A stretch of DNA of 64,000 nt from positions 1,242,501 to 1,306,500 of the forward strand of contig NC_088311.1 in assembly GCF_910592395.1 (NCBI RefSeq). Reading direction: 5' to 3'. The notes below the pieces were generated by a model. It was given only the letters and a program-made list of their open reading frames with translations, was not told the origin of the DNA and ran no database searches. The number at the start of each line of letters is the position of its first letter. Positions within the stretch are counted from its first letter, which is position 1. The position numbers and the translations under genes were made by a program. The DNA is from Lineus longissimus (taxonomy: Eukaryota > Nemertea > Pilidiophora > Heteronemertea > Lineidae). Below are positions 62,718 through 64,000 of the stretch, piece by piece.

Positions 62718-63780
62718 TGAAGGGTTACCCCGGGAAACATCTAGACGCTCAAGCCTTGGATCCACTCAGCCGACCCGGACTCCGAGAGGAGGTAACGGAC
62801 CGATTAACTCTGATGGTTCAGAATGCCTGGGGAAGTACAAGAGGCAAAGTAGATGTGCTTTCAGGAGTTGTCAAATCCACAAAGATTGAAAGAAGGAATC
62901 GTTTGGTCATTGGCTGTGCGATCTTTGGCAGGTCACCTGTCTTTCATTCTTTATCATTCGTCGGTCATCAAGGGTTTGATCCTGGGCAAGTCTATCTTCT
63001 CTTGCAGTCATATCATAGTGAGATCTGGGACTTATTGTGGGAGTTATTATGGCATTTGGACATAAGTCATAAAAATCCATCTTTCGAAAGATTGACAAGA
63101 AAAGTTGATCCCAGGTAATATTACCACCTATCATATAGTTGACTGGTAAAACCAGCAAGAAATTTTGATAAGGATGCAAATGACAGTTTATATAATACTT
63201 TATTATCAAATTCATTACGAATAATCGAACAAATCAGTATGTGTGAAAGCCATACATTCGATACAGCCATAACCAAATAGGACAGAACTGCCTTTTCTCA
63301 ACGGATAAAGCTATTGCTTCCATGAAATCAGCTCATAGACCTACATGTAATCAGTATAATTTATGTGGAAGATGCTATCAAATAAATTATCATTATAATG
63401 TTATCAAAAACACATTGATTATTCCTTTCAAATTTGACTCTTATCAATCATAACCATCAAGTAAGGTAAAGTGGCACAGTTTATGTAGCCCTAGTAAAAA
63501 TAAAGCCCCTTCATTGTTGAAAGCAGCTGGTAGTACAAATCAATGCACACTGAGACTATAATTGTAGGGGGCTAGTTATTGTACTACCTTACCTTACATG
63601 TGGTGAAGAATTACCTGAGTACAGTACATGAACGTACAAGTGACCAAGGCCTATTTCCAACTAACACTAGTAACAGAGTGTACACTCCAACCTGATATTC
63701 AGCAGCCCTGATAAAAGTGTCCACATACACTGTTTTGAAGATTTAAGGAATTTCATTCTCGGAGGAATAATCTGACCCCA
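62718..63780. other. Spacer and probable HSDL2 3' UTR
   Basis: Minus-strand AATAAA (TTTATT at 63199-63204) suggests the HSDL2 3' UTR runs from 63780 to about 63185. Between the MITE and that point there is one 133-codon plus ORF (62717-63118) without recognisable content. No other feature seen. Confidence 0.45.
63199..63204 (-). terminator. Polyadenylation signal of HSDL2
   Basis: TTTATT on the plus strand, AATAAA in the direction of HSDL2, about 580 bp after its stop codon. Confidence 0.5.
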
Positions 63781-64000
63781 CTAAAGCTTAGAACTCATTT
63801 TCCCCATCAATTTTTCCAATTTCAATGCAACACCTACATTTCCCTTAATCTTTAGTTTCCCTGACATGAATGCTGCTGATGGTTTAATCTCTCCTTTGAA
63901 TAGTTTAATAAAGTCCTCACTGTCAAGAATCATTGTGCAATCGGCATCTGTGGAAGGGGCCTCTTGGCCAACACTCCCCGAGCCGTTCTTGAGGTCCATG
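63781..64000 (-). CDS. HSDL2: Hydroxysteroid dehydrogenase-like 2, C-terminal SCP2 domain (partial)
   Basis: Only the 3'-most exon is in the window; the gene continues beyond the right edge. The 72 or so readable residues are the end of an SCP2 sterol-transfer domain: DLKNGSGSVGQ, an acidic DADCTMILDSEDF segment, KLFKGEIKPSAAFMSGKLKIKG and a final LEKLMGKMSSKL, ending in TAG at 63781-63783. This pattern, including the three C-terminal residues S-K-L that form a peroxisomal targeting signal, fits HSDL2 (a short-chain dehydrogenase fused to SCP2). Other SCP2 proteins (HSD17B4, SCP2) share the domain. I prefer HSDL2 for the detailed wording and because UGCG lies nearby, as in vertebrates. The ATG at 63999 is probably internal. 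Confidence 0.82.
   Translation of the reverse strand, partial: MDLKNGSGSVGQEAPSTDADCTMILDSEDFIKLFKGEIKPSAAFMSGKLKIKGNVGVALKLEKLMGKMSSKL

Noticed and set aside
62717-63118. 133-codon plus ORF starting at the MITE end
   Set aside because: No recognisable domain, mixed composition, overlaps another ORF, and its first codons come from the element border. Could be an exon of something unknown, but unsupported.

Overview
This is nuclear DNA from an animal. Genes are broken by GT-AG introns, there is no operon structure, and seven widely conserved metazoan genes can be read exon by exon. Dispersed tacatgta and taggcct words, small MITE-like elements and a tandem family of small secreted proteins suggest a marine invertebrate. 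I lean towards an invertebrate deuterostome (echinoderm or hemichordate type), but the sequence alone does not settle the species.

Layout. 0-6 kb: three tandem, same-strand copies of an unrecognised small secreted protein gene (two-cysteine domain; first copy cut by the window edge). 7.2 kb: a single-exon PLAC8/cornifelin-like gene. 7.6-14.4 kb: mostly non-coding, apart from a 12-residue coding-type tandem repeat next to a signal-peptide-like ORF at 13.4-13.8 kb. 14.4-15.2 kb: a 773-bp TTAA-bounded mobile element whose near-identical twin lies at 61.9-62.7 kb. 15.4-28.7 kb: UGCG (+, ceramide glucosyltransferase, 9 exons). 28.7-39.4 kb: gene-poor DNA with an inverted repeat carrying polyadenylation signals, a 64-bp minisatellite and a foldback element. 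39.4-43.5 kb: MUTYH (-). 44.3-47.6 kb: TOE1 (+). 50.2-55.4 kb: NASP (-). 56.4-57.7 kb: BTF3/NAC-beta (+). 60.2-61.4 kb: REX1BD (-). 63.8 kb to the edge: last exon of HSDL2 (-).

Organisation. The conserved genes alternate between shared divergent promoters (MUTYH/TOE1 and NASP/BTF3) and convergent 3' ends (UGCG/MUTYH, TOE1/NASP, BTF3/REX1BD). They are housekeeping functions: glycosphingolipid synthesis, base-excision repair of A:8-oxoG, snRNA/poly(A) trimming, H1/H3-H4 histone chaperoning, nascent-chain binding, a putative DNA-repair protein, and a peroxisomal/mitochondrial SCP2-domain dehydrogenase. MUTYH-TOE1-NASP mirrors human 1p34, and UGCG plus HSDL2 mirrors human 9q31-32, so the window may preserve an ancestral gene neighbourhood.

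Most notable points: the secreted tandem family; the repeat-peptide candidate; twin piggyBac-like MITEs sitting in two gene promoters; a perfect 78-bp duplication of the UGCG exon 8 acceptor that creates a frame-preserving alternative splice site; a stop codon and missing segment in MUTYH exactly after GLGY; and a minisatellite in which seven units each carry a perfect ROR/REV-ERB-type half site.
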